Below are positions 39,042-47,624 of a stretch of DNA of 64,000 nt, one piece after another. Below the pieces are notes generated by a model. The model did no database searches and had not been told where the DNA came from. It worked only from the letters and a program-made list of their open reading frames with translations. A program made the translations under genes and the position numbers. The stretch is from Isosphaeraceae bacterium. Its GTDB lineage: Bacteria; Planctomycetota; Planctomycetia; Isosphaerales; Isosphaeraceae. The stretch's first letter is position 1; each line of letters opens with the position of its first letter. The stretch is from the NCBI GenBank assembly GCA_026004735.1, contig BPJS01000001.1:4420859-4484858 (forward strand), given 5' to 3'.

Positions 39042-39800
39042 ATGGCCGAGACCACCCGCCACCTCACCGTTCGGATCAAACGGTTCGACCCGGAGACCGA
39101 CTCCGCCCCCCACTGGGAGGAATACCAGGTCGAGGCCGAACCCTGGGACCGCGTCCTCGACGTCATCCAGAAGGTCAAGTGGACCATCGACGACGGTCTG
39201 GCCCTGCGCCGGAGCTGTGCCCATGGCGTCTGCGGCTCCGACGCCATGCGGATCAATGGCCGCAATCAGCTCGCCTGCAAAGTCCTCGTCAAAAACCTCC
39301 CCGACAACACCATCCGCGTCGAACCGATCCTCGGCCTGCCCGTCATCAAGGACCTGGTGGTCGATATGAAGCCCTTCTTCGACCACTACAAATCAGTCAT
39401 GCCGTTCCTGGTCAACGACGAACCTCCTCCCACCACCGAACGCCTTCAGTCCATCGCCGCCCGCGCCCGCTTCGACGACACGACCAAGTGCATCCTCTGC
39501 GCCTGCTGCACCACCGCCTGCCCCCCCTTCTGGGGCGACCGCAAATATGTCGGCCCGGCCGCCATCGTCAACGCCCACCGCTTCATCTTCGATAGCCGCG
39601 ACCGCGCTGCCGCCGAACGCCTCGAAATCCTCAACGACGCCGAGGGCGTCTGGCGCTGCCGTACCGTCTTCAACTGCACCGAAGTCTGCCCCCGCGAGAT
39701 CAAGGTCACCCAGGCCATCTCCGAGGTCAAACGCGCTCTGCTCACCGGCGACGTCGGTGAGATCGATGCCTCCGCGGAAACCGCCGCCGCCGCCTCCTAA
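39042..39800 (+). CDS. sdhB: Succinate dehydrogenase iron-sulfur subunit SdhB
   Basis: A 252-residue protein. The [2Fe-2S] ligands lie in RRSCAHGVCGSDAMRINGRN and ACK. The [4Fe-4S] and [3Fe-4S] ligands lie in CILCACCTTACPPFW and CTEVCPREI. It links the flavin to the quinone site. It starts 63 bp after sdhA and closes the operon. Confidence 0.95.
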   Translation: MAETTRHLTVRIKRFDPETDSAPHWEEYQVEAEPWDRVLDVIQKVKWTIDDGLALRRSCAHGVCGSDAMRINGRNQLACKVLVKNLPDNTIRVEPILGLPVIKDLVVDMKPFFDHYKSVMPFLVNDEPPPTTERLQSIAARARFDDTTKCILCACCTTACPPFWGDRKYVGPAAIVNAHRFIFDSRDRAAAERLEILNDAEGVWRCRTVFNCTEVCPREIKVTQAISEVKRALLTGDVGEIDASAETAAAAS

Positions 39801-40213
39801 ACTACCCTCAGCCACCCCCGCCAAGATCGCAATACTCTCGTGGACCGGCGTTCGGGCGGGCCTTGCGCCTTGATGGCACCAATCTAGATCGCCGCTCCCG
39901 AAGCGTCCCCAGCTCAGTCGCTCCCGCGGCTTGTGAATCCATTGGGCCTACATCGGCGAATTTCCGATCTCCACGCGCCGGTTGAAGCTCGTGGCCTCGA
40001 CGTCTCCAAGAAAAACCGAAGGGGCTAGCCCCGTCGCCGGGACCAGCCCCCCCGGAGCACCGTCTCGCTCGGCTCGGCGTCACAGCCCAAGCGCTTGCAT
40101 CTCGCATCCGGCCCGATCCGGCGGCTCTCCGCAAGAGCACGCACTCGGTCCTCTGCCGGCGCGAATCTCTCCTCCCTCACGGGAGTCAGATCCGCCTCGA
40201 ACGACACCGGACA
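39801..40213. other. Gene-free convergent interval after sdhB
   Basis: 413 bp between the sdhB end and the M56 gene end. No coding frame, repeat or classical terminator is evident. Confidence 0.4.
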
Positions 40214-42130
40214 TCAGTTCTCACCATCATCATCCTTGTCATCGCCGCGTGCTCTTTCGTTGCGGAGGGCGCGGATCTCCTCGAGGAGCGTGTCGAACTT
40301 CTGTTCGAGCCGTTCCATCCGACGCTCCAGCTCCTCGGAACGAGGCCCCGCAGGACCCGGCCCAAACATCAACATCGGTCCACTGCCAGGCCTGCTAGGT
40401 CCCATCCGACCCATCGGCATCCTGAACTCGTTAGGCTGCCCGGGAATCCGGGGCGGGCTAACCGGCCCCGCGCCCGGACCCACTCTGGCCTCTCTCCCTG
40501 GCCGAGCCGGCAGCTCGGGCGGCTGCGGCGCCTCTGGCCCCGACTCGGCGTCCGGCCGCCCTTCACGATCCCCTCGCATCGCCCGCCGCGCTCTTCGAAC
40601 TTCCTCCAACGCTCGCTCCATTTCCCGTTCAACCCGACCCCGAACCTCCGGCCCCAGCCGCTCCAACTGCTCCCGAAGCTCCGGGCCAAGCTCCCTCAGC
40701 TCGATCTCCAGACGCTCCCGAATCTGCGGCGTCAGATTCTCCAGCTCCTTGAGAATTCCCGTCATCTCCTCCCGCAGTCCTTCCAACTCCGGCGGCACGA
40801 CGGGGCGCTCCCCGCGAACTTCACCGGCTTCGGCCTCCGCCCTCTCCTCGGCCTCAACCCGCTCCATCTCCTCCCGCATCCGTTCCTGGAGCTCCTCCAG
40901 ACGCCTCCTCATTTCGGCCTGCGCTCGCTCCATCTCGGCCCGGGCGCGTTCCATCTCGGCGCGGATTTGCTCCCGCCGATCCCGGAGCCGGGCACGTCGC
41001 TCCTGCCGTTCCCGTTGCCGTGCCTCGGACTTCTCCGCCTCCGGCCGCTCCGGCCGGCCTTCATCCTGCGCCAGCCCCCAGCCGGGCACTGCCACCAGGA
41101 GCATCAGCCCCACGGCCAGCCTACCCTTCCACGGCAATTGGCCGACCCCCTTGCCTCGCACGATCATCTTCAGCCTCCTCTCAAACAGCCGGCTCGCACC
41201 CCCGCGCCCCAGACCCATCACCGGAACGAACCCCAGAGGCCGCGCCGACCGTCCTCGCAACGTGCACACCTCCAACAACGCTTCCGCATACTCCCGCCGC
41301 GACCCACCCGACACGCCAACCGCCAGCGCATCGCAGGCCAGCTCCGCCTCGGACTCGATCCGACCTCGCACCCACCAGTACAACGGACACCACCACCAAA
41401 ACCACTCCGCCACCAACAACAACCAGCCCACCAGCGGATCGCCACGCTTCACATGCCCCAACTCATGCGCCACAATCCCCTCCCACCGCGGCCTCGGCAG
41501 TCGCTCAAGCAACTCCGCCGGTACCACCAACACCGGCCGCCCCAGACACCACACCAACGGCGTCTCCACCCCCGCCACCACCCACACCTTCGGCACCCCC
41601 ACCCTCATCCGACTCGCCACCTCCTCCACCTCTTTGCGCAACCACTCCGGCGCCTCCACGCCACGCTTCAACCACCTCGCAAACCAAACCATCGAGACCA
41701 ACTGCCGCAGCCCAACCACAACCGCCCCCAAGAGCACCACCCAGACCAGCCCATCCATCACGCGCCCTCCCGCGTCGCTCCAGCCGACCGCCTGCGTCGA
41801 CTGAATTCCGAGATCAGCCTCTCCACCCGGCCCCAGCCCGCTCCGTTCCACGGACGCCGTCCCCGTCTCCCCGTCGTCCTCCTCCAGGACGACCACATCA
41901 GCCCCCGCCTCCCCCTTCTCCATGGACCGGACCGACCCCGGCTCCCACGTCAGCCCGAACGACGGCCACCGCACCCCCGTCACCGGCGTCACCATCTTCA
42001 CCAAGACCACAACCCACAACGCATGCCGGACCGCCGGGCCTAAACGCATCCCCCGCCCCATCACCTCGCACACCACCGCCAAGACCATCGCCGCGATCAG
42101 CGTCTCGCCGTACCAGCCCAGCATCCCCAT
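40214..42130 (-). CDS. M56-family (BlaR1-like) membrane metallopeptidase with coiled-coil C-terminus
   Basis: A 638-residue protein. It has N-terminal membrane helices, the zinc motif HELGH (from about residue 222) in IVAHELGHVKRGD, and the downstream EAELACDALAV that supplies the third ligand. A last helix lies near residue 335 (LAVGLMLLVAVPGWG). After it comes a long, highly charged Arg/Glu coiled coil (about 355-520) and a second short one at the very end. The penicillin-binding sensor domain of BlaR1 is absent. With BlaI just upstream (41 bp), it should cleave the repressor in response to an envelope signal sensed by another domain. ATG 42130 has GGAGGGGG upstream. Confidence 0.88.
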   Translation of the reverse strand: MGMLGWYGETLIAAMVLAVVCEVMGRGMRLGPAVRHALWVVVLVKMVTPVTGVRWPSFGLTWEPGSVRSMEKGEAGADVVVLEEDDGETGTASVERSGLGPGGEADLGIQSTQAVGWSDAGGRVMDGLVWVVLLGAVVVGLRQLVSMVWFARWLKRGVEAPEWLRKEVEEVASRMRVGVPKVWVVAGVETPLVWCLGRPVLVVPAELLERLPRPRWEGIVAHELGHVKRGDPLVGWLLLVAEWFWWWCPLYWWVRGRIESEAELACDALAVGVSGGSRREYAEALLEVCTLRGRSARPLGFVPVMGLGRGGASRLFERRLKMIVRGKGVGQLPWKGRLAVGLMLLVAVPGWGLAQDEGRPERPEAEKSEARQRERQERRARLRDRREQIRAEMERARAEMERAQAEMRRRLEELQERMREEMERVEAEERAEAEAGEVRGERPVVPPELEGLREEMTGILKELENLTPQIRERLEIELRELGPELREQLERLGPEVRGRVEREMERALEEVRRARRAMRGDREGRPDAESGPEAPQPPELPARPGREARVGPGAGPVSPPRIPGQPNEFRMPMGRMGPSRPGSGPMLMFGPGPAGPRSEELERRMERLEQKFDTLLEEIRALRNERARGDDKDDDGEN

Positions 42131-42171
42131 TGCACCCCCTCCCCCACGTCATCCGCCGCTTCCTCCCGAGG

Positions 42172-42570
42172 CTATTCGCTCCCCTGCCTCGGTTCTCCGT
42201 CCTCCATCGCATCCAATAGCCGGCGAAACTCCGCAATCTGCTGCTCCGTGAACCGCTCCCCCTTGACCAGCGCCAGCAACAGCGGCATACGCTCCCCCCC
42301 ACAGGTCTGCTCGGCCAGCGTCCCCAATCGATCCTTCAACCAGTCCTCACGACTCGCCACCGCCCGAAACACATGGGCCGGCCCCCCTGTCTCACTCCGC
42401 ACCCACCCCTTGGCCTGCAACCGCTGCAACAACGTCAGAACCGTCGTATACGCCCACCGCCGCCCTAACTCCGCCAGCCGCTCATTCACCTGACGGACCG
42501 TCCCCGCTCCCTCCCGCCACAAGACCTTCATCACCTCCAGCTCGGAATCACTCAGCCCCGGACGCCCCAT
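42172..42570 (-). CDS. BlaI/MecI-family winged-helix repressor
   Basis: A 132-residue protein starting at ATG 42570 (GAGAGGTGTG upstream); an in-frame extension to 42630 would overlap the operator. The winged-helix domain has LSDSELEVMKVLWREG, TVRQVNERL and WAYTTVLTLLQRLQAKGWV. The C-terminal dimerisation helix FTEQQIAEFRRLLDAMED follows. It is the transcriptional repressor partner of the M56 peptidase gene that follows, and it likely autoregulates through the dyads at 42608-42648. Confidence 0.92.
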   Translation of the reverse strand: MGRPGLSDSELEVMKVLWREGAGTVRQVNERLAELGRRWAYTTVLTLLQRLQAKGWVRSETGGPAHVFRAVASREDWLKDRLGTLAEQTCGGERMPLLLALVKGERFTEQQIAEFRRLLDAMEDGEPRQGSE

Positions 42571-42607
42571 CACACCTCTCCCCCCCCCACCTCCTCGATC
42601 ACCGGTC

Positions 42608-42658
42608 CTACTACACAACGTCGTAGACATTGTTACTACGGTTTGTAGGAGACGTCAA
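42608..42658 (-). promoter_or_regulatory. Promoter and two BlaI-like operator dyads of the blaI-M56 operon
   Basis: On the minus strand, TTGACG (42653-42658) and AACAAT (42629-42634) are 18 bp apart. A dyad CTAC-n5-GTAG (plus 42636-42648) lies between the boxes. A second CTAC-n8-GTAG (42611-42626) covers the transcription start. CTAC/GTAG dyads are typical BlaI/MecI sites, and the placement would block RNA polymerase. Confidence 0.7.
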
Positions 42659-42736
42659 GACGCTCTCTGGCGATTCGGTCGTTATTGGTGTTTGGGACGG
42701 AGAAGTGCGGCTGCCGGGCCGCGTCCTCGCCGCGGT

Positions 42737-43768
42737 TCAGACCGGCGGCGGGTTGCGCTCCTTGAATCCGCGTTGATGCCAGTAGGGGTACGCCGGTGTC
42801 TGGGCGCTGACGGCGTCGAGCCGGGCCACCTGCTCGGCCGACAAGCTCCAGCCCACGGCTCCCAGATTCTCCCGGAGCTGGGCTTCGTTGCGCGCTCCGA
42901 TGATCACGGTCGCCACGGTCGGCCGTCGCAGCAGCCAGTTGATCGCCACCTGGGGAACCGTCTTGCCGCATTCGGCGGCCACGGCGTCCAGTTCATCGAC
43001 CACCCGATAAACGCGCTCAGCATCGACCGGCGGCCCAATATCGACGTTGAGCTGGCTCCGCAGCCGGCTCACCTCCGGCAGCGGCTGACCTCGCCGGATC
43101 TTGCCTGTCAGCCGACCCCAGCCCAGCGGGCTCCAGACCACCGTCCCGACCCCCTGATCCAGACCCAGGGGCATCAACTCCCACTCAAAATCCCGGCCAA
43201 TCAGCGAATAGTAGGCCTGATGCGCCACGAACCGCGTCAGCCCATACCGGTCTGAGGCCGCCAGCGACTTCATCAGGTGCCAGCCGGAGTAGTTCGAGCA
43301 GCCGATGTAGAGAATCTTGCCAGCCCGGACCAGGTCGTCGAGTGCCCGAAGCGTCTCCTCGACCGGCGTCGCCGCGTCAAATCCGTGGAGCTGGTAGAGG
43401 TCGATCCAGTCTGTGCCCAACCGCCGCAGACTCCCCTCGACGGCCCGCGTGATGTGATATCGCGACGACCCCACATCGTTCGGCCCCGACCCCGAACGAA
43501 ACGTCCCTTTGGTGCTAATAATCACCTGATCCCGCCGACCCTTGATCGCTGCCCCCAAAATCTCCTCGGCCGCTCCCGCCGAGTAGATATCCGCCGAGTC
43601 GAACATCGTCAGCCCTGCCTCGAGGCAGATATCGACGAGCCGGGTCGCCTCGGCGACGTCGGTCGCGCCCCAGGCTCCGAACAGCTCCCCCTTGCCTCCA
43701 AAGGTCCCCGTCCCCAGACACAGCTCCGGAACCCGGAATCCTGACCGGCCCAGCCATCGAAACTCCAC
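42737..43768 (-). CDS. Aldo/keto reductase
   Basis: A 343-residue TIM-barrel reductase. GTG 43768 starts it, with AAGGAGG at good spacing. The catalytic tetrad is visible as Asp and Tyr in DSADIYS, Lys in ISTKG and His in YQLHGFD. GARNEAQLREN is the NADP-binding end. It reduces aldehydes or ketones with NADPH; the substrate is unknown. It is followed, on the same strand and upstream by 11 bp, by the desaturase gene, so the two are probably cotranscribed (desaturase first). Confidence 0.9.
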   Translation of the reverse strand: MEFRWLGRSGFRVPELCLGTGTFGGKGELFGAWGATDVAEATRLVDICLEAGLTMFDSADIYSAGAAEEILGAAIKGRRDQVIISTKGTFRSGSGPNDVGSSRYHITRAVEGSLRRLGTDWIDLYQLHGFDAATPVEETLRALDDLVRAGKILYIGCSNYSGWHLMKSLAASDRYGLTRFVAHQAYYSLIGRDFEWELMPLGLDQGVGTVVWSPLGWGRLTGKIRRGQPLPEVSRLRSQLNVDIGPPVDAERVYRVVDELDAVAAECGKTVPQVAINWLLRRPTVATVIIGARNEAQLRENLGAVGWSLSAEQVARLDAVSAQTPAYPYWHQRGFKERNPPPV

Positions 43769-43779
43769 GTTCGACCTCC

Positions 43780-45111
43780 TTACGACAGCGCCCGTCGATC
43801 CACCTCTGTCTGAGAACGCAAACCCGATCCCACCTCGGGCCTGCCCCTACGAGCCGCCGCGATCGCCCCGGCCGCCGGCCCAGCCCACCGCGGCCCGAGC
43901 ACATCGACGATTGCTGGCCGCCGCCCGTCCCCCCGAAACAGCCCCCCACACTCCACCACGGCCGCCGCATAACGCGGGTCTTCCTGCCGCAACCATTCAT
44001 GGAGCTCCCGCAACCGGTAATGCGGCACCCCCGGATACAAATGATGCGTCAAATGAATGTCCTGCCCGTACACAAAGACGGCCCACCGCAGCAACCGGCC
44101 CGGCCTGAACACCCGCGAATTGGTCAGCCGCCCGGCATCAGCATTGGTGTGCTGAAACAAGTCCCTCAGCAGCATGCAATACGCAAACGACGTCCCCAAC
44201 GGAACCAACCACAGCCATAAGCCATACCAGACCACCCGCCCACCCGTCACCCCCCGCGCACTGGCCATTCCCGTTAAGACCACCAGGTAATACGCCACTC
44301 GCAGAAACCCGCCCACACGCGGACCATACGCCTGCTCAAACGGCGACCGAAACAACCACCGCTCCGGCACCCACGCCATCCCCACCCCAGCCACCACCAG
44401 CCCCACGCCTAAGGCCGCCAGCAACCACTCTCCCAGCCCCACTCGATTCATAACCCCCAGCACCACCCCATACCCCACCACTCCCAGGATCCCCAAGACC
44501 GTCCCCAGCCGCGGCCGCGGATCATCCACATCGCTCCCCTCCAGGCCCCGTAACAGCGGATTTCCCCCCTTGCCTAACGTATTGATATAAAAATAATCCA
44601 TCTGATACCGCACCATCGACCACGGATTGGTCAGCCACCGCAGCAGTTGCGTCACCACAAACCGCCGCCGGTCCATCGGAAACCTCTCCACCTGCTTCGA
44701 TCGCCCCAACACCACCAGGTCCGGGTCCCGCTCCGGGTCGTTGGTAAACCGATGATGCGCCGCGTGAAACAACCGATACGTGTGCACCGACGCAAAGAGC
44801 GGAAACAGGCAGAGCAGATCCCCCACCAGATCGTTCATCAGCCGGTTTCGAAACAAAATCTCATGCGACGCCTCATGCCCCAGGCCCGCCAGTCGGTGCT
44901 GGATCGCTCCGATCAACAGGATCGCCACCGCGAAGACCGGGACGTTCCACCACCACTCAAGCCCCGCCGCCGCCACCCACTCCGCAACCGTCACCGACCC
45001 GCCGATCACAGCCACCAGGCATCCATACTCCCAGAGGATCCACCTCCAATTCGTCCAATTGTCGGTGCGTTTCAACTCCGCCAGCCGCTCGTCCGAACCC
45101 CGCAAGCTCAC
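43780..45111 (-). CDS. Fatty acid desaturase (membrane di-iron)
   Basis: A 443-residue membrane protein. GTG 45111 is chosen because GGGAGGAGAGC precedes it directly; the frame extends upstream without conservation. The three His boxes are GHEASHE, HAAHHRFTND and a late HLTHHLYPGVPH. Several hydrophobic helices lie between them. It would introduce double bonds into acyl chains using oxygen, controlling membrane fluidity. It is 11 bp upstream of the aldo/keto reductase, which may be cotranscribed. Confidence 0.88.
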   Translation of the reverse strand: MSLRGSDERLAELKRTDNWTNWRWILWEYGCLVAVIGGSVTVAEWVAAAGLEWWWNVPVFAVAILLIGAIQHRLAGLGHEASHEILFRNRLMNDLVGDLLCLFPLFASVHTYRLFHAAHHRFTNDPERDPDLVVLGRSKQVERFPMDRRRFVVTQLLRWLTNPWSMVRYQMDYFYINTLGKGGNPLLRGLEGSDVDDPRPRLGTVLGILGVVGYGVVLGVMNRVGLGEWLLAALGVGLVVAGVGMAWVPERWLFRSPFEQAYGPRVGGFLRVAYYLVVLTGMASARGVTGGRVVWYGLWLWLVPLGTSFAYCMLLRDLFQHTNADAGRLTNSRVFRPGRLLRWAVFVYGQDIHLTHHLYPGVPHYRLRELHEWLRQEDPRYAAAVVECGGLFRGDGRRPAIVDVLGPRWAGPAAGAIAAARRGRPEVGSGLRSQTEVDRRALS

Positions 45112-45608
45112 GCTCTCCTCCCATCTGCCGCTGTCCGACCGCACCCGACCTGCTCCCTCCAACCCTCCCAACCCCGAACCTCCAGCCCGGACCCTCCAGG
45201 CTCCTTCAAAGGCTCGATGCCGAAGCCAATCCGTTTCGAACCCTCATGGTACTAGTCTCAGTAACCGAGCCGGCAGCCTGCAAGCCTTGCCCAGTCTGCG
45301 CCAACCCTCAGATCAGGTTGACCGACGCTCTCGGAGTCATGACCCGTGCCGCCTCCGTGCTGACCGCCCGCCTCGCAACCCCTCAGCTCCGCTCCCACCT
45401 CCTCTCCCCGCGCAACGTTTCCTGTCGCAACGAATCGTCGCCCCGCCCTCCCGCGAAGCGCTGTCCGGCCATGCTCCCACTGCCGGTCTGCTCGGGGGTT
45501 CTCCCGCCTCTTGGCCACCCGCCCGCGGCGTGCTATCGTGACCCAAAACGGCCGGACCCGGGCCAGGCCGCCCATTGCCGTCTTGCAGAAAACGACCCGA
45601 GGACCGAC
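45112..45608. other. Divergent gene-free interval between desaturase and oxidoreductase genes
   Basis: No credible coding frame is present in these 497 bp. The only signal is the promoter at 45511-45539; the desaturase promoter was not identified. Confidence 0.4.
45511..45539 (+). promoter_or_regulatory. Putative promoter of the Gfo/Idh/MocA-nikR pair
   Basis: TTGGCC (45511-45516) and TATCGT (45534-45539) are separated by 17 bp, about 70 bp upstream of the ATG at 45609. Confidence 0.45.
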
Positions 45609-46790
45609 ATGCGCCACCTCAACATCGCCCTCATCGGTGAGGGCTTCATGGGCCGCGCCCACTCCAACGCTTGGACCCAAGTGACGCGGTTCTTCAAGCC
45701 CCCCGTCTGGCCCGTCCTCCACACCACCTGCGGCCGCCGCGCCGAGTCGTCTCAGTCCTTTGCCAAGACCTGGGGTTGGCAGCACTCCACCACCAACTGG
45801 CGCGACGCGGTCGCCTCTCCCGAAATCGACCTGGTCGATATCGTCACCCCTAACGACCAGCATGCCGAAATGGCCCTAGCGGCCATCGCCGCCGGCAAGC
45901 ACGTCGCCTGCGAAAAGCCGATCGCCGGCTCTCTCCAGGAAGCGCGCTCGATGGTCGAGGCCGCCCGCAACGCCGGCGTCCAGACCTTCGTCTGGTACAA
46001 CTACCGCCGCGTCCCGGCCGTCGCCCTGGCCCACCGCCTCGTCAAGGAAGGTGCCCTCGGCCAGATCCGCCACGTCCGCGCCGTCTATCTTCAGGACTGG
46101 GCCGACGAGTCCGTCCCCCTGATCTGGCGATTCCAGAAAGAACGCGCCGGCTCCGGCTCCCACGGCGACCTCAACGCCCACATCATCGACATGACCCGCT
46201 TCGTCACCGGAGAGGAGATCACCGAAGTCGCCGGCGCCCTCAGCGCCACCTTCATCACCGAGCGGACTATCCCCTCCGGCGGCGCCGCCGGTGGCATCGC
46301 CGCCGGCATCGGCGCCGGCTCCGGAAAAGGACCGGTCACCGTCGACGACGCCGTCCTGTTCCTCGCTCGCTTCTCCGGCGGCGCCGTCGCCAGCTTCGAA
46401 GCCGCCCGCCAGGCCACCGGCAACCAGAACCGTAACGGCTTCGAAATCAACGGCTCCAAAGGCGCCCTCCGATTCAACTTCGAACGCATGAACGAACTCG
46501 AATTCTACGACGCCACCCGCCCCCGCGCCGTCCAAGGCTGGACCACCATCATGTGCACCCACGGCGGCGACCACCCCTACGCCGAATTCTGGTGGCCCGA
46601 CGCCCACATCATCGGCTACGAACACGGCTTCACCAACATGGCCTACGACATCCTCCTGGCCCTCGCCAACCAACCCCCCACCGTCCCACTGCCCGACTTC
46701 GAAGACGCCTACCAGACTCAGCGCGTCCTCGAAGCCGCCCTCATCTCCGCCTCCGAACGTCGCCCCGTCTCACTCCACGAAGTCCCGTGA
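45609..46790 (+). CDS. Gfo/Idh/MocA-family NAD(P)-dependent oxidoreductase
   Basis: A 393-residue enzyme starting at ATG 45609; the frame extends upstream but without conserved content. The Rossmann motif IGEGFMGRAHS is at the N-terminus. DIVTPNDQHAEMALAA and the hallmark HVACEKPIAG (about residues 95-106) follow. The catalytic region is GSGSHGDLNAHIIDM. A Gly/Ala-rich loop (about 218-238) interrupts the C-terminal sheet. These enzymes oxidise or reduce sugars, inositols and similar polyols; the substrate is unknown. Its stop overlaps the GTG of the nikR-like gene. Confidence 0.9.
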   Translation: MRHLNIALIGEGFMGRAHSNAWTQVTRFFKPPVWPVLHTTCGRRAESSQSFAKTWGWQHSTTNWRDAVASPEIDLVDIVTPNDQHAEMALAAIAAGKHVACEKPIAGSLQEARSMVEAARNAGVQTFVWYNYRRVPAVALAHRLVKEGALGQIRHVRAVYLQDWADESVPLIWRFQKERAGSGSHGDLNAHIIDMTRFVTGEEITEVAGALSATFITERTIPSGGAAGGIAAGIGAGSGKGPVTVDDAVLFLARFSGGAVASFEAARQATGNQNRNGFEINGSKGALRFNFERMNELEFYDATRPRAVQGWTTIMCTHGGDHPYAEFWWPDAHIIGYEHGFTNMAYDILLALANQPPTVPLPDFEDAYQTQRVLEAALISASERRPVSLHEVP

Positions 46791-47347
46791 ACCGCCCGGA
46801 CCCCTCCCCCTCGTCCCGCTCCGGCCACCCCGGCCGCCCCGGCCGCCGCCCCGCTCGAACCCCGCTCGTCCGCTTCAGCGTCGCCATCGGCGGCGACCTG
46901 CTCCGCCGCTTCGACCGCTTCCGCGCCCGCCACCAACTCCCCAACCGCTCCGAGGCCGTCCGCACCCTGATGCGATCGGCCCTGATCGAGGACACGGTCG
47001 CCCGCGATCACACCGACTCCGTCGGCGTCCTCACACTCGTCTACGACCACCACGCCCCCGGCCTCTCCGACCAGCTCACCCAAATCCAGCACGACGCCCT
47101 CCGCCACGTCGTCTCCACCACCCACATCCACCTCGATCCCCGCCGCTGCCTCGAAGTCATCCTCCTCCGCGGCCCCGCCCGCATTGTCCGATCCCTGGCC
47201 GACCGCCTCCTCGCCACCAAGGGCATCGAAACCGGCCGCCTGGTCCTCACCGCCGCCGAACCCGTCACCGTCGACCACGATCCCACCCACCACCCGGCAG
47301 GTCACACCCACGTCCACCCAACCCCGCCAGCTCCCCCTCTTCCTTAA
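46787..47347 (+). CDS. nikR: NikR-like nickel-responsive ribbon-helix-helix regulator
   Basis: A 186-residue protein. GTG 46787 overlaps the preceding stop (GTGA). It has a ribbon-helix-helix domain (VRFSVAIGGDLLRRFDRF, then NRSEAVRTLMRSAL) and an ACT-like domain. The nickel ligands of NikR appear as VYDHHAPGL and THIHLDPRRCLEV (His, His, Cys). A long His/Pro tail (DHDPTHHPAGHTHVH) is extra. NikR represses nickel uptake genes when nickel is high; none are seen nearby. Coupling to an oxidoreductase gene is unusual. Confidence 0.85.
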   Translation: MNRPDPSPSSRSGHPGRPGRRPARTPLVRFSVAIGGDLLRRFDRFRARHQLPNRSEAVRTLMRSALIEDTVARDHTDSVGVLTLVYDHHAPGLSDQLTQIQHDALRHVVSTTHIHLDPRRCLEVILLRGPARIVRSLADRLLATKGIETGRLVLTAAEPVTVDHDPTHHPAGHTHVHPTPPAPPLP

Positions 47348-47624
47348 GAGTCAACCCACGACCCCCATCCTCCTCGCGTGCCGGTTGATTTCGGCAGCAA
47401 GTCGATCGTCCGCCTCGGTGCCCCGATCGCAGCACAGGGTCACAGTTCCCCCCCCCACCCCACAGACCCGACGGCCTGGCTCCCCGGAGATGCCCGGCAC
47501 CAACTCTGTCGGTTCCACTCGGCCCGACCTCCGACCAACCACCGCCGGTTGAATCTAGTTCCAGCCCTGCCTAGGCTGACTCTGAATCGTCACGCCACCC
47601 TGCGGCCTCCGCGGATCCCCTGCG

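Noticed and set aside
37815..39386. Minus-strand frame of about 520 codons opposite sdhA/sdhB
   Set aside because: Gly/Val/Asp-rich antisense artefact of conserved sdh genes.
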